60,176 nt of DNA from Rhodobacteraceae bacterium PARR1 (GTDB lineage Bacteria; Pseudomonadota; Alphaproteobacteria; Rhodobacterales; Rhodobacteraceae): assembly GCA_002256185.1 (NCBI GenBank), contig NKIT01000002.1, forward strand, positions 1 to 60,176, in the 5' to 3' direction. Below, piece after piece: positions 19,439 through 31,122 of the stretch. Both the position numbers and the translations under genes were made by a program. Each line of letters opens with the position of its first letter. Position 1 is the stretch's first letter. The notes beneath the pieces are model-generated. The model was not told the origin of the DNA and did not search any database. It saw only the letters and a program-made list of their open reading frames with translations.

Positions 19439-20050
19439 ATGTCCGATCTCATCGCCAAGACCGCAATCGACCGCCGCCTTGCGGATATCGTCGGCCCCGT
19501 CATCGAAGGGCTGGGGTTTGAACTCGTGCGTATTCGCCTGATGGGCGGACGGACGCGCGTGTTGCAGATCATGGCCGACCGTCCTGATGGCGGGATCGGC
19601 GTCGATGAATGCGGCACCATCTCGACCGCCGTTTCTGCCGTGCTGGATGTGGAAGACCCGATTGAGGAAAACTTCATCCTCGAAGTCTCCTCGCCCGGTA
19701 TCGACCGCCCGCTGACACGCCTGAAGGATTTTGAGATGTGGAAGGGCTGGGAAGCCCGCATCGAAACGTCTGAACTGATCGAAGGCCGCCGCCGCTTCAA
19801 GGGCGGGTTGATGGGCGTCGAAGGCGAAGAAATCCTGATCGAAATCGAAGAAGGCGGGCAGGATGTCACCATCGGCCTGCGCTTTGACTGGCTGTCGGAT
19901 GCCAAACTGATCCTGACCGACCAACTGATCGCCGAAATGCTGCGCCAGAAAAAGGCGTCGGGCGTGATCGACGAAACCCAGTTCACCGACATCGAAGAAT
20001 TCGAAGGCGAAGAGGAAGAGATTTCCGACGCGTCTGAGACCAAACACTGA
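19439..20050 (+). CDS. rimP: Ribosome maturation factor RimP
   Basis: [36 protein letters not shown]...[23 protein letters not shown]; internal ATG downstream of the hairpin. Confidence 0.94.
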   Translation: MSDLIAKTAIDRRLADIVGPVIEGLGFELVRIRLMGGRTRVLQIMADRPDGGIGVDECGTISTAVSAVLDVEDPIEENFILEVSSPGIDRPLTRLKDFEMWKGWEARIETSELIEGRRRFKGGLMGVEGEEILIEIEEGGQDVTIGLRFDWLSDAKLILTDQLIAEMLRQKKASGVIDETQFTDIEEFEGEEEEISDASETKH

Positions 20051-20065
20051 TCCCTGGAGGCCCTT

Positions 20066-21682
20066 ATGGCGATTACCTCTGCGAACCAGCTTGAACTTCT
20101 TCAGACGGCGGAAGCCGTCGCCCGTGAGAAGATGATCGACCCCGATCTGGTGATTCAAGCGATGGAAGAGTCCCTCGCCCGTGCCGCCAAGTCGCGCTAC
20201 GGGTCCGAGTTGGACATCCGCGTGAAGATCGACCGCAAGACCGGTCGCGCCACCTTTGCCCGTATCCGGACCGTGGTTGAAGAAGAGCTTCTGGAAAATC
20301 ACCACGCGCAACTGACGCTGAAGCAAGCCAAGGCGATCAAGCCCACCGCCGAACTGGGCGATGAATTGATCGACGAAGTGCCCCCGGTTGATCTGGGCCG
20401 CATCGCGGCGCAATCGGCCAAGCAGGTGATTTTGCAAAAGGTGCGCGAAGCCGAACGCGACCGTCAGTATGACGAATTCAAGGACCGCAAGGGCAGCATC
20501 ATCAACGGTGTGGTCAAGCGCGAAGAATACGGCAACATCATCGTCGATATTGGCCGTGGCGAAGGCATCCTGCGCCGCAACGAAAAGATCGGCCGCGAAA
20601 GCTATCGCCCGAACGACCGCATCCGCTGCTACATCAAGGATGTGCGCCGCGAAGCCCGCGGTCCGCAGGTCTTCCTGTCGCGCACCGATCCGCAGTTCAT
20701 GGCCGAACTGTTCAAGATGGAAGAGCCGGAAATCTATGACGGCATCATCGAGATCAAGGCCGTCGCCCGTGATCCGGGTTCTCGCGCCAAGATTGCCGTG
20801 ATCAGCTTTGACAATTCGATCGACCCGGTCGGCGCCTGCGTCGGTATGCGCGGTAGCCGTGTTCAGGCCGTGGTGAACGAGCTTCAGGGCGAAAAGATCG
20901 ACATCATTCCGTGGAATCAGGATCAGGCAACGTTCCTTGTGAACGCGTTGCAACCGGCCGAAGTGTCCAAGGTTGTGATCGACGAAGAGGCCGGCAAGAT
21001 CGAAGTCGTGGTGCCCGATGAACAGCTTTCGCTGGCCATCGGTCGCCGTGGTCAGAACGTGCGTCTCGCGTCGCAGCTGACCGGGCTTGATATCGATATC
21101 ATGACCGAATCCGAGGAATCGCAGCGTCGTCAGGCTGAATTCGCCGAACGCACCAAGCTGTTCATGGACACGCTGGACGTGGACGAGATGATCGCGCAAT
21201 TGCTGGTGTCCGAAGGCTTCACCAATCTGGAAGAAGTCGCCTACGTCGAATCCGATGAACTTATCTCCATCGACGGCTTTGACGAAGACACGGCGGCGGA
21301 ACTTCAGGCCCGCGCCCGCGACTATCTGGAAGAGCAAAGCCGCAAGGCGCTGGAAGCTGCGCGCGCCTTGGGCGTCGAAGAGGCGCTGATTGAATTCGAA
21401 GGTCTGACACCTCAGATGATCGAAGCCTTGGCCAAGGACGGCATCAAGACGCTGGAAGACTTCGCCACCTGCGCGGATTGGGAACTGGCCGGTGGCTGGA
21501 CCACCGAAAACGGTCAGCGCAAGAAAGACGAAGGCATTCTCGAAAAGTTCGAAGTCAGCCTCGAAGAAGCGCAAACGCTTGTCATGACCGCGCGGGTCAT
21601 GCTGGGCTGGGTCGATCCGACCGAAATGGCCGGTGCCGCAGATAACGCGGACGCCGACGCAGAAGAAGAGGCTGAGGCCTGA
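20066..21682 (+). CDS. nusA: Transcription termination/antitermination protein NusA
   Basis: 538 aa; S1/KH motifs, [53 protein letters not shown]. Confidence 0.97.
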   Translation: MAITSANQLELLQTAEAVAREKMIDPDLVIQAMEESLARAAKSRYGSELDIRVKIDRKTGRATFARIRTVVEEELLENHHAQLTLKQAKAIKPTAELGDELIDEVPPVDLGRIAAQSAKQVILQKVREAERDRQYDEFKDRKGSIINGVVKREEYGNIIVDIGRGEGILRRNEKIGRESYRPNDRIRCYIKDVRREARGPQVFLSRTDPQFMAELFKMEEPEIYDGIIEIKAVARDPGSRAKIAVISFDNSIDPVGACVGMRGSRVQAVVNELQGEKIDIIPWNQDQATFLVNALQPAEVSKVVIDEEAGKIEVVVPDEQLSLAIGRRGQNVRLASQLTGLDIDIMTESEESQRRQAEFAERTKLFMDTLDVDEMIAQLLVSEGFTNLEEVAYVESDELISIDGFDEDTAAELQARARDYLEEQSRKALEAARALGVEEALIEFEGLTPQMIEALAKDGIKTLEDFATCADWELAGGWTTENGQRKKDEGILEKFEVSLEEAQTLVMTARVMLGWVDPTEMAGAADNADADAEEEAEA

Positions 21683-21708
21683 TTTCAGGCCTCGGATAGG
21701 GTGCGGGC

Positions 21709-22341
21709 ATGACACGCGGTGGCCGCAAGGATCAGGACGACGAGCCGGAACGCAAGTGCATCGTCTCGGGGCTTTCGCAGCCCAAGGCGGGGCTGATCCG
21801 ATTTGCCATCACGCCCGAAGGCGTGGTGGTGCCGGATGTTCTGGGCCGTCTGCCGGGGCGCGGTGTCTATGTCGCCGCGGATCGGGCGGCCATCGACAAG
21901 GCTGCCAAGAAAGGCCTGTTCTCGCGCGCCGCACGGCGGGCGGTGACGGCACCGGACGGACTGGCCGATCTGATCGAAGGCCAGCTCTTGCGCCGCGTGG
22001 TCGAATTGCTGGCCATGACGCGCAAGGCAGGCAAGGCCGTGACCGGCTATGAAAAGGTCAAGGAATGGCTGGCCAAGGGGCAGGGACGTGTCCTGATTCA
22101 GGCCAGTGACGGATCGGAACGCGGCAAGACCAAGCTGCATGCCCCAGAGGGCGAAAACGGCTTTATCGGCTGTTTGACCTCGGGGGAATTGGGTTTGGCA
22201 TTCGGTCGTGAACGTGCGATACACGCCGCGCTGGCGGCTGGCGGACTCACGACACGTGTAGTAGAGGAAGCGGCACGGCTTGCGGGCATCCGCGGGCTAA
22301 TCGGCGACGAGATCGCCGGAGAGGATACGAAGACGGCATGA
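21709..22341 (+). CDS. ylxR: YlxR (DUF448) RNA-binding protein with L7Ae-like C-terminal domain
   Basis: [46 protein letters not shown], between nusA and infB. Confidence 0.88.
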   Translation: MTRGGRKDQDDEPERKCIVSGLSQPKAGLIRFAITPEGVVVPDVLGRLPGRGVYVAADRAAIDKAAKKGLFSRAARRAVTAPDGLADLIEGQLLRRVVELLAMTRKAGKAVTGYEKVKEWLAKGQGRVLIQASDGSERGKTKLHAPEGENGFIGCLTSGELGLAFGRERAIHAALAAGGLTTRVVEEAARLAGIRGLIGDEIAGEDTKTA

Positions 22342-24950
22342 GCGATACTGACGGCAAAAAACCCCTCGGCCTGGGTGGCGCACCGCGTTCTGGACAGGTG
22401 AAGCAAAGCTTCAGCCACGGCCGGACCAAGAGCGTCGTGGTCGAGACCAAACGCAAACGTGTTGTTGTACCGGCCAAGCCCGGCGCAGCAGGCACGGCTG
22501 CGGCTGGGACGGGGGCCACACATCTTGGTGATCCGTCGAAACGCCCCGCAGGCATTTCCGACGCTGAGATGGAGCGTCGCCTTGCTGCGTTGCGTGCCGC
22601 CAAGGCACGCGAGCAGGAAGACGCTGCCAAGCGCGCTGAAGATGAACGCCAGCGGGACGAAGACCGCCAGCGTCGCCGCGCCGAGATTGAGGCGAAGGAG
22701 CGTGAAGAACGCGCCGCCGCCGAAGCGCGCCGTCTGAAGGCAGAAGAAGAAGAAGCGGCCCGCCGCGCAGAGGCTGACGCCCGCGTTGCCGCCGCTGCCG
22801 CCCGCAAGGCGGATGTGCTGGGAACACGGTCGCGATCGAACACGCCGCCCGAAAAACCGGCTGCCGCTGCGGAAAAGCCCGCCACCACCGCTGCTGCGGA
22901 TAAACCCGCCGCCGCCGATGCTGGCACAGACAACAATCGCTCGACCGCGCCGGCGGGTGCCAAGCCGGGCCTGTCGCCGCGCAAGACCGACCGGGAACGC
23001 GACGAACGCGCCACCGACCGGGATCGTGGCAAGACCAAGGGCGACGAAGGCCGCCGCTCGGGCAAGCTGACGCTGTCGGACGCCACCTCGGATGAGGGTG
23101 GGCGTCAACGCTCGCTCGCCGCGATGAAGCGCAAGCAGGAAAAGGCACGGCAAAAGGCGCTGGGTCTGGGCCAGAAATCCGAAAAGCAGGTGCGCGACGT
23201 GCAACTGCCGGAAACCATCGTGGTGTCCGAACTGGCGAACCGCATGGCGGAACGTGCGGCGGATGTGGTCAAATCGCTCATGAAAATGGGCATGATGGTC
23301 ACGATGAACCAAGCCATTGATGCCGATACCGCCGAACTGGTGATCGAAGAATTCGGCCACAAGGCCGTGCGCGTGTCGGATTCCGACGTGGAACAGGCGA
23401 TCGAGGCGGTCGATGACCGGTCCGAAGACCTGCAACCGCGCCCGCCGATCGTTACGATCATGGGCCACGTCGATCACGGCAAGACCTCGCTTCTGGATGC
23501 GATCCGCAAGGCGAATGTTGTGTCGGGCGAAGCCGGTGGCATCACCCAGCATATCGGCGCCTATCAGGTGAAAACCCCGAATGGCGCGCTGGTGTCCTTC
23601 CTTGATACGCCCGGTCACGCGGCCTTCACCTCGATGCGGGCCCGTGGCGCGCAGGTGACGGATATTGTCGTGCTGGTGGTTGCGGCGGATGACGCGGTGA
23701 TGCCGCAGACGATCGAAGCGATTGCCCACGCCAAGGCCGCCAAGGTGCCGATGATCGTGGCGATCAACAAGATCGACAAATACGAAGCCAACGCACAGAA
23801 AGTGCGGACCGACCTGCTGCAACATGACGTCGTCGTGGAACAGATGTCGGGCGATGTTCAGGACGTCGAAGTGTCGGCCAAGACCGGCAAGGGTCTGGAC
23901 AACCTGCTAGAGGCCATCGCGCTGCAAGCGGAACTGCTGGAACTGCGCGCAAACCCGAACCGCACCGCCATCGGCGCTGTGATCGAAGCCAAGCTTGACG
24001 TGGGCCGCGGCCCGGTCGCGACGGTTCTGGTTCAAAACGGCACGCTGCGCAAAGGCGACATCTTCGTTGTTGGCGAACAGTGGGGCAAGGTGCGCGCGCT
24101 GATCAACGACAAGGGCGAAACTGTCGCCGAAGCCGGACCGTCTGTCCCGGTTGAAGTGCTGGGCCTGAACGGCACGCCGCATGCCGGTGACGTGCTGAAC
24201 GTCGTGGAAACCGAAGCGCAGGCCCGCGAAATCGCTGAATATCGCGAAAAGGCGACCAAGGACAAACGCGCCGCCGCCGGGGCCGCGACCACGCTGGAAC
24301 AGCTTATGGCCAAGGCCAAGGCGGATCAGTCGGTTTCGGAACTTCCGGTTCTGGTCAAGGCCGATGTGCAAGGCTCTGCCGAAGCCATCGTTCAGGCGCT
24401 GGAAAAGGTCGGCAACGCCGAAGTGCGCGTTCGTGTCCTGCATTACGGTGTGGGGGCGAGCACCGACTCTGACGTGGGTCTGGCAGAGGCGTCGAATGCC
24501 CCGATCATCGGGTTCAACGTGCGCGCCAATGCGACGGCCCGCGCCTCGGCCCAGCAAAAGGGCGTCGAGATCCGGTATTACTCGATCATCTACGACCTGA
24601 TTGATGACATCAAGAAGGCGGCCTCGGGTCTGCTCAAGGCCGAAGTGCGCGAGACCTTCATTGGCTATGCCAAGATTCAGGAAGTGTTCCGCATCACCGG
24701 CGTTGGCAACGTTGCAGGCTGCTTGGTCACCGAAGGCATCGCCCGCCGGTCGGCCGGTGTGCGTCTGCTGCGCGACAACGTGGTCATCCACGAAGGCACG
24801 CTCAAGACGCTCAAGCGCTTCAAGGACGAAGTCAAAGAGGTCCAGTCCGGTCAGGAATGCGGGATGGCATTTGAACGCTACGAAGATGTGCGCGCAGGCG
24901 ACGTCATCGAAATCTTTGAGCGTGAAGAATTCCAGCGCACCTTGGCGTAA
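22338..24950 (+). CDS. infB: Translation initiation factor IF-2
   Basis: 870 aa; [67 protein letters not shown]. Confidence 0.98.
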   Translation: MSDTDGKKPLGLGGAPRSGQVKQSFSHGRTKSVVVETKRKRVVVPAKPGAAGTAAAGTGATHLGDPSKRPAGISDAEMERRLAALRAAKAREQEDAAKRAEDERQRDEDRQRRRAEIEAKEREERAAAEARRLKAEEEEAARRAEADARVAAAAARKADVLGTRSRSNTPPEKPAAAAEKPATTAAADKPAAADAGTDNNRSTAPAGAKPGLSPRKTDRERDERATDRDRGKTKGDEGRRSGKLTLSDATSDEGGRQRSLAAMKRKQEKARQKALGLGQKSEKQVRDVQLPETIVVSELANRMAERAADVVKSLMKMGMMVTMNQAIDADTAELVIEEFGHKAVRVSDSDVEQAIEAVDDRSEDLQPRPPIVTIMGHVDHGKTSLLDAIRKANVVSGEAGGITQHIGAYQVKTPNGALVSFLDTPGHAAFTSMRARGAQVTDIVVLVVAADDAVMPQTIEAIAHAKAAKVPMIVAINKIDKYEANAQKVRTDLLQHDVVVEQMSGDVQDVEVSAKTGKGLDNLLEAIALQAELLELRANPNRTAIGAVIEAKLDVGRGPVATVLVQNGTLRKGDIFVVGEQWGKVRALINDKGETVAEAGPSVPVEVLGLNGTPHAGDVLNVVETEAQAREIAEYREKATKDKRAAAGAATTLEQLMAKAKADQSVSELPVLVKADVQGSAEAIVQALEKVGNAEVRVRVLHYGVGASTDSDVGLAEASNAPIIGFNVRANATARASAQQKGVEIRYYSIIYDLIDDIKKAASGLLKAEVRETFIGYAKIQEVFRITGVGNVAGCLVTEGIARRSAGVRLLRDNVVIHEGTLKTLKRFKDEVKEVQSGQECGMAFERYEDVRAGDVIEIFEREEFQRTLA

Positions 24951-24983
24951 TGCTGGGACGTGATCCGTGCCGACAGATTGACG

Positions 24984-25012
24984 AAAGGCCCGCAGAGATG
25001 CGGGCCTTTTGC
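24984..25012 (+). terminator. Rho-independent terminator downstream of infB
   Basis: AAAGGCCCGCA-gaga-TGCGGGCCTTTTGCTTT. Confidence 0.85.
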
Positions 25013-25033
25013 TTTGGGCGGGATGAAGCCATG

Positions 25034-25060
25034 AAAAAGCCCTGCCGCGAGCGACAGGGC
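25034..25060 (-). terminator. Rho-independent terminator for the small ORF on the minus strand
   Basis: Minus-strand reading GCCCTGTCGCTCGCGGCAGGGC followed by TTTTTC. Confidence 0.7.
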
Positions 25061-25082
25061 CAAACCTGCGGTGATGTGGGTT

Positions 25083-25223
25083 TCAGGAAGCGCGCTGTAG
25101 CGCCACGGGATAGCCGACAAAGGTCTTTTCATCGACCTTCACAACGATCTTTCCATCTGCCATTTGGCCGACGAACAGCCCTTGGATGGACACGCAACTG
25201 CCGACGCTGATGGTTCTGATCAT
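25083..25223 (-). CDS. Small hypothetical protein, 46 aa
   Basis: ORF MIRTISVGSCVSIQGLFVGQMADGKIVVKVDEKTFVGYPVALQRAS* followed by its own terminator; below the size cut-off of the ORF track. Confidence 0.6.
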   Translation of the reverse strand: MIRTISVGSCVSIQGLFVGQMADGKIVVKVDEKTFVGYPVALQRAS

Positions 25224-25388
25224 GGTCGTTTCTCCCCCCGGAAAACGCGATACACTGTTGGTGGTTACCTTAGGTCACCCGCGTCATAAATCCACCATAA
25301 ATTGTCTACAATCCGTGAACACATCCCTCTGGATAGGCACTTTTCGGCGCGAGGAGGGTAAAATGCCCCAATCAGGATGCCAAATCCG

Positions 25389-25787
25389 TCAAAGCCAGTC
25401 GCGCAGGATCGGGATCAGGGGGATGTCGGCGGGCGGCATCGGGTAATCCTTCAGCGCATTGGGCCGCACCCAAGCCAGATTCTGGCCCTCTTGCCCCTGC
25501 GGCGTGCCCTCCCACCGGCGGCAGGCGAACAGCGGCATCAGCAGGTGAAAGTCGGCGTAGCTGTGGCTGGCAAAGGTCAGCGGGGCAAGACAGCTTTGCC
25601 AGGTGTCGATGCCAAGCTCTTCCTTTAACTCGCGGATCAGGGCGGCTTCGGGGGTTTCCCCAGCCTCTACCTTGCCGCCCGGAAACTCCCACAGACCCGC
25701 CAATGACTTGCCCTCAGGCCGTTGTGCCAGCAGCACGCGGCCATCGGCGTCGATCAGCGCAACGGCGGTAACAAGGACGATCCTCAA
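25389..25787 (-). CDS. mutT: MutT/NUDIX 8-oxo-dGTP diphosphatase
   Basis: GLWEFPGGKVEAGETPEAALIRELKEELGI Nudix box. Confidence 0.92.
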   Translation of the reverse strand: MRIVLVTAVALIDADGRVLLAQRPEGKSLAGLWEFPGGKVEAGETPEAALIRELKEELGIDTWQSCLAPLTFASHSYADFHLLMPLFACRRWEGTPQGQEGQNLAWVRPNALKDYPMPPADIPLIPILRDWL

Positions 25788-27160
25788 GACCGGTAATCCG
25801 CGTTGATTTCAACGTAACGGTTGGTCAAGTCACAGGTCCAAACGGAACGCGCCGCGCGGCCCAGACCCAGATCAACGGCGATCACCAATTCGGGTTGCAG
25901 CATGTAAGTCGCGCCGTCTTCTTCCTTATACTCCGGATGACGCCAGCCTTTTTGCGCCACCAGAATATCGCCGAAACGGATGGTCAGACGGTCCCGATCC
26001 GCCTGTGCGCCGGATTTGCCGACAGCGGCAACAATGCGGCCCCAGTTGGGGTCTTGTCCGGCGACAGCGGTCTTGACCAGCGGCGAATTGGCGATGGAAA
26101 ACGAGACCTTGGCGGCATCCTCGGGCGAGGCTGCCCCGGTCACGCGCACTTCGACCAGCTTTGTCGCGCCTTCGCCATCGCGGATCACCTGCAACGCCAG
26201 ATCGTGCATCACGCCGCGCAGCGCGGCCTCAAACGCCTTGGCGATTGGGCCGGTCGCCTTGACCTCAGCCGCCGGGGATTGCCCCGTCGCGGCCAGCAGC
26301 AAGGTGTCAGAGGTCGAGGTATCGCTGTCCACGGTGATCGAATTGAACGTGTCATCCACATTGCGCGACAGCATCTTTTGCAGGTTTGCCGCGCTGATCT
26401 TGGCGTCGGTGAAGATATAGACCAGCATCGTCGCCATATCGGGGGCAATCATGCCCGACCCTTTGGCGATGCCTGCGATGCGGATTTCGCCGCCGTCGCC
26501 CTGAACGGTCGCTGCCGCACCCTTGGGGAAGGTGTCGGTCGTCATCATGGCCTGTGCGGCCATCTCAATGGCATCTTCGCGCAGGTCGGCGACCAGTTCA
26601 GGCACCTTGGCGGTGATTTTTTCAAACGGCAGCGGCTCGCCGATCACCCCGGTAGAGGAAGAGAACACACGGCTTGCCGGAATATCCAGCGCCTTGGCCA
26701 CCGACCCGCAGACCGCCGCCACGGCCTTGTCGCCGACCTTGCCGGTAAAGGCGTTGGAGTTGCCAGAGTTCACGATGATCGCCGCCCCGGCACCCTTGGG
26801 CACCGGCAACGCAAGCTTTTCTTGCCCGTCACGCACACAGCCCGACCGGGTGGAGGACCGGGTGAACACCCCTGCCATCGCCGTGCCAGGGGCCAGACGG
26901 ATCAGCATCACATCCTTGCGGTTCTGATACTTGATCCCCGCCCCCACGGCAGCAAATTCGACCCCGGCGATGCGCGGCAACGCCGGGAAGCCGTCTTTCG
27001 GTGCGAGCGGGGAGACCGGCTTTGCCGCCTTGGGTTTGACCGGCGCCGCAAGCGCGGTGGCCGCCGCAACGGCAACCGCATCTTCGGCAACGCGTTTCTT
27101 CAGCACTTTCAGCCGCTTCTTCAGCTTCTGCGCCTTGGATTTCCAATTCGTCTCGGCCAT
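25784..27160 (-). CDS. argJ: Bifunctional glutamate N-acetyltransferase/amino-acid acetyltransferase ArgJ
   Basis: GVFTRSSTRSGCVRDGQ; VNSGNSNAFTGKVGDKA; TMLVYIFTDAKIS (catalytic T-M-L); SPLVKTAVAGQDPNWGRI. Confidence 0.95.
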   Translation of the reverse strand: MAETNWKSKAQKLKKRLKVLKKRVAEDAVAVAAATALAAPVKPKAAKPVSPLAPKDGFPALPRIAGVEFAAVGAGIKYQNRKDVMLIRLAPGTAMAGVFTRSSTRSGCVRDGQEKLALPVPKGAGAAIIVNSGNSNAFTGKVGDKAVAAVCGSVAKALDIPASRVFSSSTGVIGEPLPFEKITAKVPELVADLREDAIEMAAQAMMTTDTFPKGAAATVQGDGGEIRIAGIAKGSGMIAPDMATMLVYIFTDAKISAANLQKMLSRNVDDTFNSITVDSDTSTSDTLLLAATGQSPAAEVKATGPIAKAFEAALRGVMHDLALQVIRDGEGATKLVEVRVTGAASPEDAAKVSFSIANSPLVKTAVAGQDPNWGRIVAAVGKSGAQADRDRLTIRFGDILVAQKGWRHPEYKEEDGATYMLQPELVIAVDLGLGRAARSVWTCDLTNRYVEINADYRS

Positions 27161-27208
27161 CTTTGCCCCCCGCATGTCGCTTTGGTCTTAGTTGTCGGAC
27201 CCGGCGTC

Positions 27209-28078
27209 TTATTTGTCCAGCAGGGTCGCGTCGCGCAGCACCGCAGGGTCGATGCTTTCGCCGGGACGGGTGACCGTTGCCTCGGCGGTGACTTTGGTGA
27301 TGTGATCCTCAACGGCCTTCTGCTCGATCTCGGACGCGAGTTCTTCGCGCACGTCATCCAGCGCGGGCTTTGCCGCATCGCGGACTTCGTTCAGCTTGAT
27401 GATGTGCCAGCCGAAATCGGTTTTCACCGGGGCAGAGACGGTGCCAGCGGTCATCGCGGCCACGGCTTCTTCAAACGGGGCGACCATCATGCCTTTGCGG
27501 AACCATCCCAGATCGCCGCCATTCGCGCCCGATCCGGTATCGGTCGAATTGGCCTTGGCGAGTTCGGCGAAATCCGCCCCGCCATCAATCTGCGCCTTCA
27601 GTCCCTTGGCCTTTTCTTCGGAGTCCACAAGGATGTGGGCCGCGTTGAATTCCTGTTCAGCCGGGGCGGCGGCATATTTCGCGTCATAGGCGGCTTGCAG
27701 CGCAGCATCCGTCACAGCGGCGGCGACCACGGCTTGCAGCGCCTTGCCGGCCAGATAGTTGCGGCCTTCGGTGGCGATCCACAATTCATCGCGTTTGGTG
27801 GGTGCGCCGACCGATTGCGACAGTGCGGCCTGTTGCACGGCTTGGTCGATCAGACCCTTGAAAAGCACGTCATCGGGCAAGGATTGATACTGCGCGGGCA
27901 GCTTTTCGCGCAGAACGATCAACTCACCCAGCGTGATTTCCGTGCCGTTGACGGTCGCCACCACGGTCGATGCGGTCAGGTCGGTTGGCGCGGCAGCCGC
28001 GTCATCCTGCGCATAGACCGGCATCGCTGCGGCACAGACAATTGCCAAACCCGCCCAGAACCCCGTTTGTTTCGCCAT
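27209..28078 (-). CDS. Peptidylprolyl isomerase (parvulin/PpiC type), exported
   Basis: Signal peptide; AAHILVDSEEKAKGLKAQIDGGADFAELAKANSTDTGSGANGGDLGWFRKG...FGWHIIKL. Confidence 0.92.
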   Translation of the reverse strand: MAKQTGFWAGLAIVCAAAMPVYAQDDAAAAPTDLTASTVVATVNGTEITLGELIVLREKLPAQYQSLPDDVLFKGLIDQAVQQAALSQSVGAPTKRDELWIATEGRNYLAGKALQAVVAAAVTDAALQAAYDAKYAAAPAEQEFNAAHILVDSEEKAKGLKAQIDGGADFAELAKANSTDTGSGANGGDLGWFRKGMMVAPFEEAVAAMTAGTVSAPVKTDFGWHIIKLNEVRDAAKPALDDVREELASEIEQKAVEDHITKVTAEATVTRPGESIDPAVLRDATLLDK

Positions 28079-28263
28079 TTCACCATCTCCTGATGTGGCC
28101 GCGCCCTCACGCGACGTTGACTGACGCGGCCATTCCCCTTACATCGCGATGGTCGCGTGCGACGGGGCCGGCCGGTCCACTTGGCTCTTCTATGGAAGGC
28201 GTTGGGGGCGGGCAAGCCACAGCCTCACACGATGATGTCAGGTAACGACCAGGCGGAGAAAAC

Positions 28264-30984
28264 ATGCTGGGTCTCGGAACGCTCGCGCGGAAGGTGTTTG
28301 GTACGCCGAACGACCGCAAGGTAAAGTCCATCCGTCCATTGGTGGCACAGATCAACGCGCTGGAGCCTCAGTTTGCGGCGCTGGATGACGCTGGCCTGAT
28401 CGCAAAGACCGAAGAATTCAAAAAGCGGGTGCAGGAAGGCGGCGAAAGTCTGGATGCCATCCTGCCCGAAGCCTTTGCCAATTGCCGCGAAGGCGCGCGC
28501 CGGGCCCTTGGCCTGCGCCCCTTTGACGTGCAGTTGAAGGGCGGCATCTTCCTGCATCAGGGCAATATCGCCGAGATGAAGACGGGTGAGGGCAAGACCC
28601 TGATGGCCACCTTGCCCGCCTATCTGAACGCGCTGGCGGGCAAGGGCGTGCACATCGTCACGGTCAATGACTATCTGGCCAAACGCGACGCAGAATGGAT
28701 GAGCAAGGTCTACGCCGCGCTGGGTATGACCTGTGGCGTTGTCTATCCCTATCAGGCCGATGCCGAAAAGCGTGCCGCCTACCGCGCCGACATCACCTAT
28801 GCGACGAACAACGAGCTTGGGTTCGACTACCTGCGCGACAACATGAAGGGCTCTATCGAAGAGATGGCCCAGCGTGAGCACTTCTTTGCCATCGTGGACG
28901 AGGTTGACTCGATCCTGATCGACGAAGCGCGGACGCCGCTGATCATCTCTGGCCCCAGCCAGGACCGGAGCGAGCTTTACAATCAGGTCGATCACCTGAT
29001 CCCCCTGCTGAAGGACGAAGACTTCAAGCTGGATGAAAAGCAACGCAACGCCACCTTCACCGAAGAGGGCAACGAACGGATCGAAGAATTGCTGCGTCAG
29101 GCGGGTCTCTTGCCGCAGGACCAATCGCTTTACGATCCCGAAAGCACAACCTTCGTGCACCACGTCAATCAGGCCCTGCGCGCACACAAGCTGTTCCTGA
29201 AGGACCAGCACTACATCGTCCGCGACGGCGAGGTGATGCTGATCGACGAATTCACCGGCCGCATGATGCGGGGCCGCCGCCTGTCGGACGGTCTGCATCA
29301 GGCGATCGAGGCGAAAGAAGGCGTGAAGGTTCAACCGGAAAACGTCACACTCGCCAGCGTGACCTTCCAGAACTACTTCCGCCTTTATCAAAAACTGGCG
29401 GGGATGACCGGCACCGCCCAGACCGAGGCCGAGGAATTCCTTGAGATTTACCGTCTTGGCGTGGTCGAAGTGCCGACCAACCGCCCGGTCGCCCGCAAGG
29501 ACGAACACGATCAGGTCTACCGCACCGCGGCGGAAAAATACGTGGGCGTGGTGAACATGATCAAGGTTGCGCATGAAAAGGGTCAGCCGATCCTTGTCGG
29601 CACCACCTCGATTGAAAAGTCGGAACTCTTGTCCACCATGCTGCAAAAGGAAGGCGTGCCGCATAACGTGCTGAACGCCCGCCAGCATGAACAGGAAGCC
29701 AAGATCGTCGCCGACGCCGGGCGCTACGGCGCCGTGACCATCGCCACCAACATGGCCGGTCGCGGCACCGACATCCAGCTTGGCGGCAATGTCGAAATGC
29801 AGGTGCTTGAGGCGATCACCGCCGATCCGCACCTGCACCCCGACGAAGTCCGCGCCCGGATCGAGGCGGAACATGCCGATGAAAAGGCGCGGGTCATTGC
29901 CGCCGGGGGCCTGTTCGTCCTTGGCACCGAACGCCACGAAAGCCGCCGCATCGACAACCAGTTGCGTGGCCGGTCTGGCCGTCAGGGCGATCCGGGGCGG
30001 TCCGTGTTCTTCCTGTCGCTGGAAGACGACCTGATGCGCATCTTCGGGTCGGAACGTCTGGATTCCGTCCTGTCCAAACTGGGCATGAAGGACGGCGAGG
30101 CGATTGTTCACCCTTGGGTCAACAAATCGCTGGAGCGTGCGCAAGCCAAGGTCGAAGGCCGCAACTTCGACATTCGCAAGCAATTGCTGAAGTTCGACGA
30201 TGTGATGAATGATCAGCGCAAGGCGATCTTTACCCAGCGTCTGGACATCATGCGCGCCGATCACGTGGCCGAAGTCGCCGAGGATATGCGCCTGCATGTG
30301 ATCGACGATCTGGTTGACGCCCATCTGCCGCCGAAAAGCTATGCCGATGATTGGGATGCCGCCGGTCTGCGCACGGCGCTTCTGGACAAGCTGAACCTTG
30401 ATCTGCCCGTCGTCGAATGGGCCGCCGAGGAAGGCGTGGATCAGGACACGCTGCGCGAACGGATCGTGGAACGTGCCGATCAGATGATGGTGGAAAAGAC
30501 CGCCGCCTTTGGTGCGGAAACCATGCAATCCATCGAAAAGCAGGTGCTCTTGCAGGCGATTGACGCCAAGTGGCGCGAACATCTGCTGCGCTTGGAACAT
30601 CTGCGGTCGGTCGTCGGCTTCCGTGGCTATGCCCAGCGTGACCCGCTGTCGGAATTCAAGACCGAGGCGTTCACCCTGTTCGAGTCGATGCTGAATGGTC
30701 TGCGGCAGGACGTGACGCAGAAACTGTCGCTGATCCGCCCCCTGACGGTCGAAGAGCAGCAATCGATGATGCAGCAGGTCTTGGCCCAGCAACAGCGTGT
30801 CGCGACACCGGACGTTGCACCAGCGCCGGCCCCAGAGCCAGTTTTGGCCGTGGCCGATACCACCGCGCGCCGCCCCGGTTTCGATGAGACGGACGCTGCA
30901 ACCTGGGGCGATCCTGCCCGGAACGATCCCTGCCCCTGCGGGTCGGGCGAAAAGTTCAAGCACTGCCACGGCAAATTGGTCTGA
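28264..30984 (+). CDS. secA: Preprotein translocase ATPase SecA
   Basis: 906 aa; [37 protein letters not shown]-terminal [15 protein letters not shown] zinc motif. Confidence 0.98.
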   Translation: MLGLGTLARKVFGTPNDRKVKSIRPLVAQINALEPQFAALDDAGLIAKTEEFKKRVQEGGESLDAILPEAFANCREGARRALGLRPFDVQLKGGIFLHQGNIAEMKTGEGKTLMATLPAYLNALAGKGVHIVTVNDYLAKRDAEWMSKVYAALGMTCGVVYPYQADAEKRAAYRADITYATNNELGFDYLRDNMKGSIEEMAQREHFFAIVDEVDSILIDEARTPLIISGPSQDRSELYNQVDHLIPLLKDEDFKLDEKQRNATFTEEGNERIEELLRQAGLLPQDQSLYDPESTTFVHHVNQALRAHKLFLKDQHYIVRDGEVMLIDEFTGRMMRGRRLSDGLHQAIEAKEGVKVQPENVTLASVTFQNYFRLYQKLAGMTGTAQTEAEEFLEIYRLGVVEVPTNRPVARKDEHDQVYRTAAEKYVGVVNMIKVAHEKGQPILVGTTSIEKSELLSTMLQKEGVPHNVLNARQHEQEAKIVADAGRYGAVTIATNMAGRGTDIQLGGNVEMQVLEAITADPHLHPDEVRARIEAEHADEKARVIAAGGLFVLGTERHESRRIDNQLRGRSGRQGDPGRSVFFLSLEDDLMRIFGSERLDSVLSKLGMKDGEAIVHPWVNKSLERAQAKVEGRNFDIRKQLLKFDDVMNDQRKAIFTQRLDIMRADHVAEVAEDMRLHVIDDLVDAHLPPKSYADDWDAAGLRTALLDKLNLDLPVVEWAAEEGVDQDTLRERIVERADQMMVEKTAAFGAETMQSIEKQVLLQAIDAKWREHLLRLEHLRSVVGFRGYAQRDPLSEFKTEAFTLFESMLNGLRQDVTQKLSLIRPLTVEEQQSMMQQVLAQQQRVATPDVAPAPAPEPVLAVADTTARRPGFDETDAATWGDPARNDPCPCGSGEKFKHCHGKLV

Positions 30985-30993
30985 CCCTTTGAT

Positions 30994-31017
30994 GCCGCGC
31001 CCCGGATCGGGCGCGGC
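30994..31017 (+). terminator. Hairpin downstream of secA
   Basis: GCCGCGCCC-ggatc-GGGCGCGGC inverted repeat 10 nt after the secA stop; weak T tail (gtctgtctt). Confidence 0.5.
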
Positions 31018-31035
31018 GTCTGTCTTGCCTGACGC

Positions 31036-31122
31036 ATGAAAGCACCGTTACTCTTTTGCCCGTGCCCGTGCCCGTGCCCGTGCCCGTGCCCGGGCGCGCC
31101 ACTGTGGGTGGCCAAAGCCTGA
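31036..31122 (+). CDS. Possible (Cys-Pro)n mini-ORF, 28 aa
   Basis: ATG..TGA: MKAPLLFCPCPCPCPCPCPGAPLWVAKA*; no convincing SD; coding status uncertain. Confidence 0.25.
   Translation: MKAPLLFCPCPCPCPCPCPGAPLWVAKA
31058..31093. repeat. Hexanucleotide microsatellite (GCCCGT)5 plus GCCCGG
   Basis: Five exact tandem GCCCGT units and one degenerate unit, read directly. Confidence 0.97.

Noticed and set aside
19328-21715. 795-aa minus-strand ORF antisense to rimP/nusA
   Set aside because: Antisense artefact; Phe/Gly/Asp/His-rich composition mirrors the opposite-strand codons.
22247-23825. Arg/Ser/Ala-rich ORFs antisense to the infB N-terminal region
   Set aside because: Low-complexity mirror of the IF-2 charged N-terminal domain, not an independent gene.
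25895-28093. 732-aa plus-strand ORF opposite argJ and ppiC
   Set aside because: Antisense artefact opposite two well-recognised genes.
28225-30969. 914-aa minus-strand ORF antisense to secA
   Set aside because: Lies opposite a near-universal gene; His/Gln/Arg-rich translation typical of antisense reading of GC-rich DNA, with no recognisable motif.
31058-31093. CRISPR-like repeat
   Set aside because: Contiguous hexanucleotide tandem repeat without spacers; a microsatellite, not a CRISPR array.
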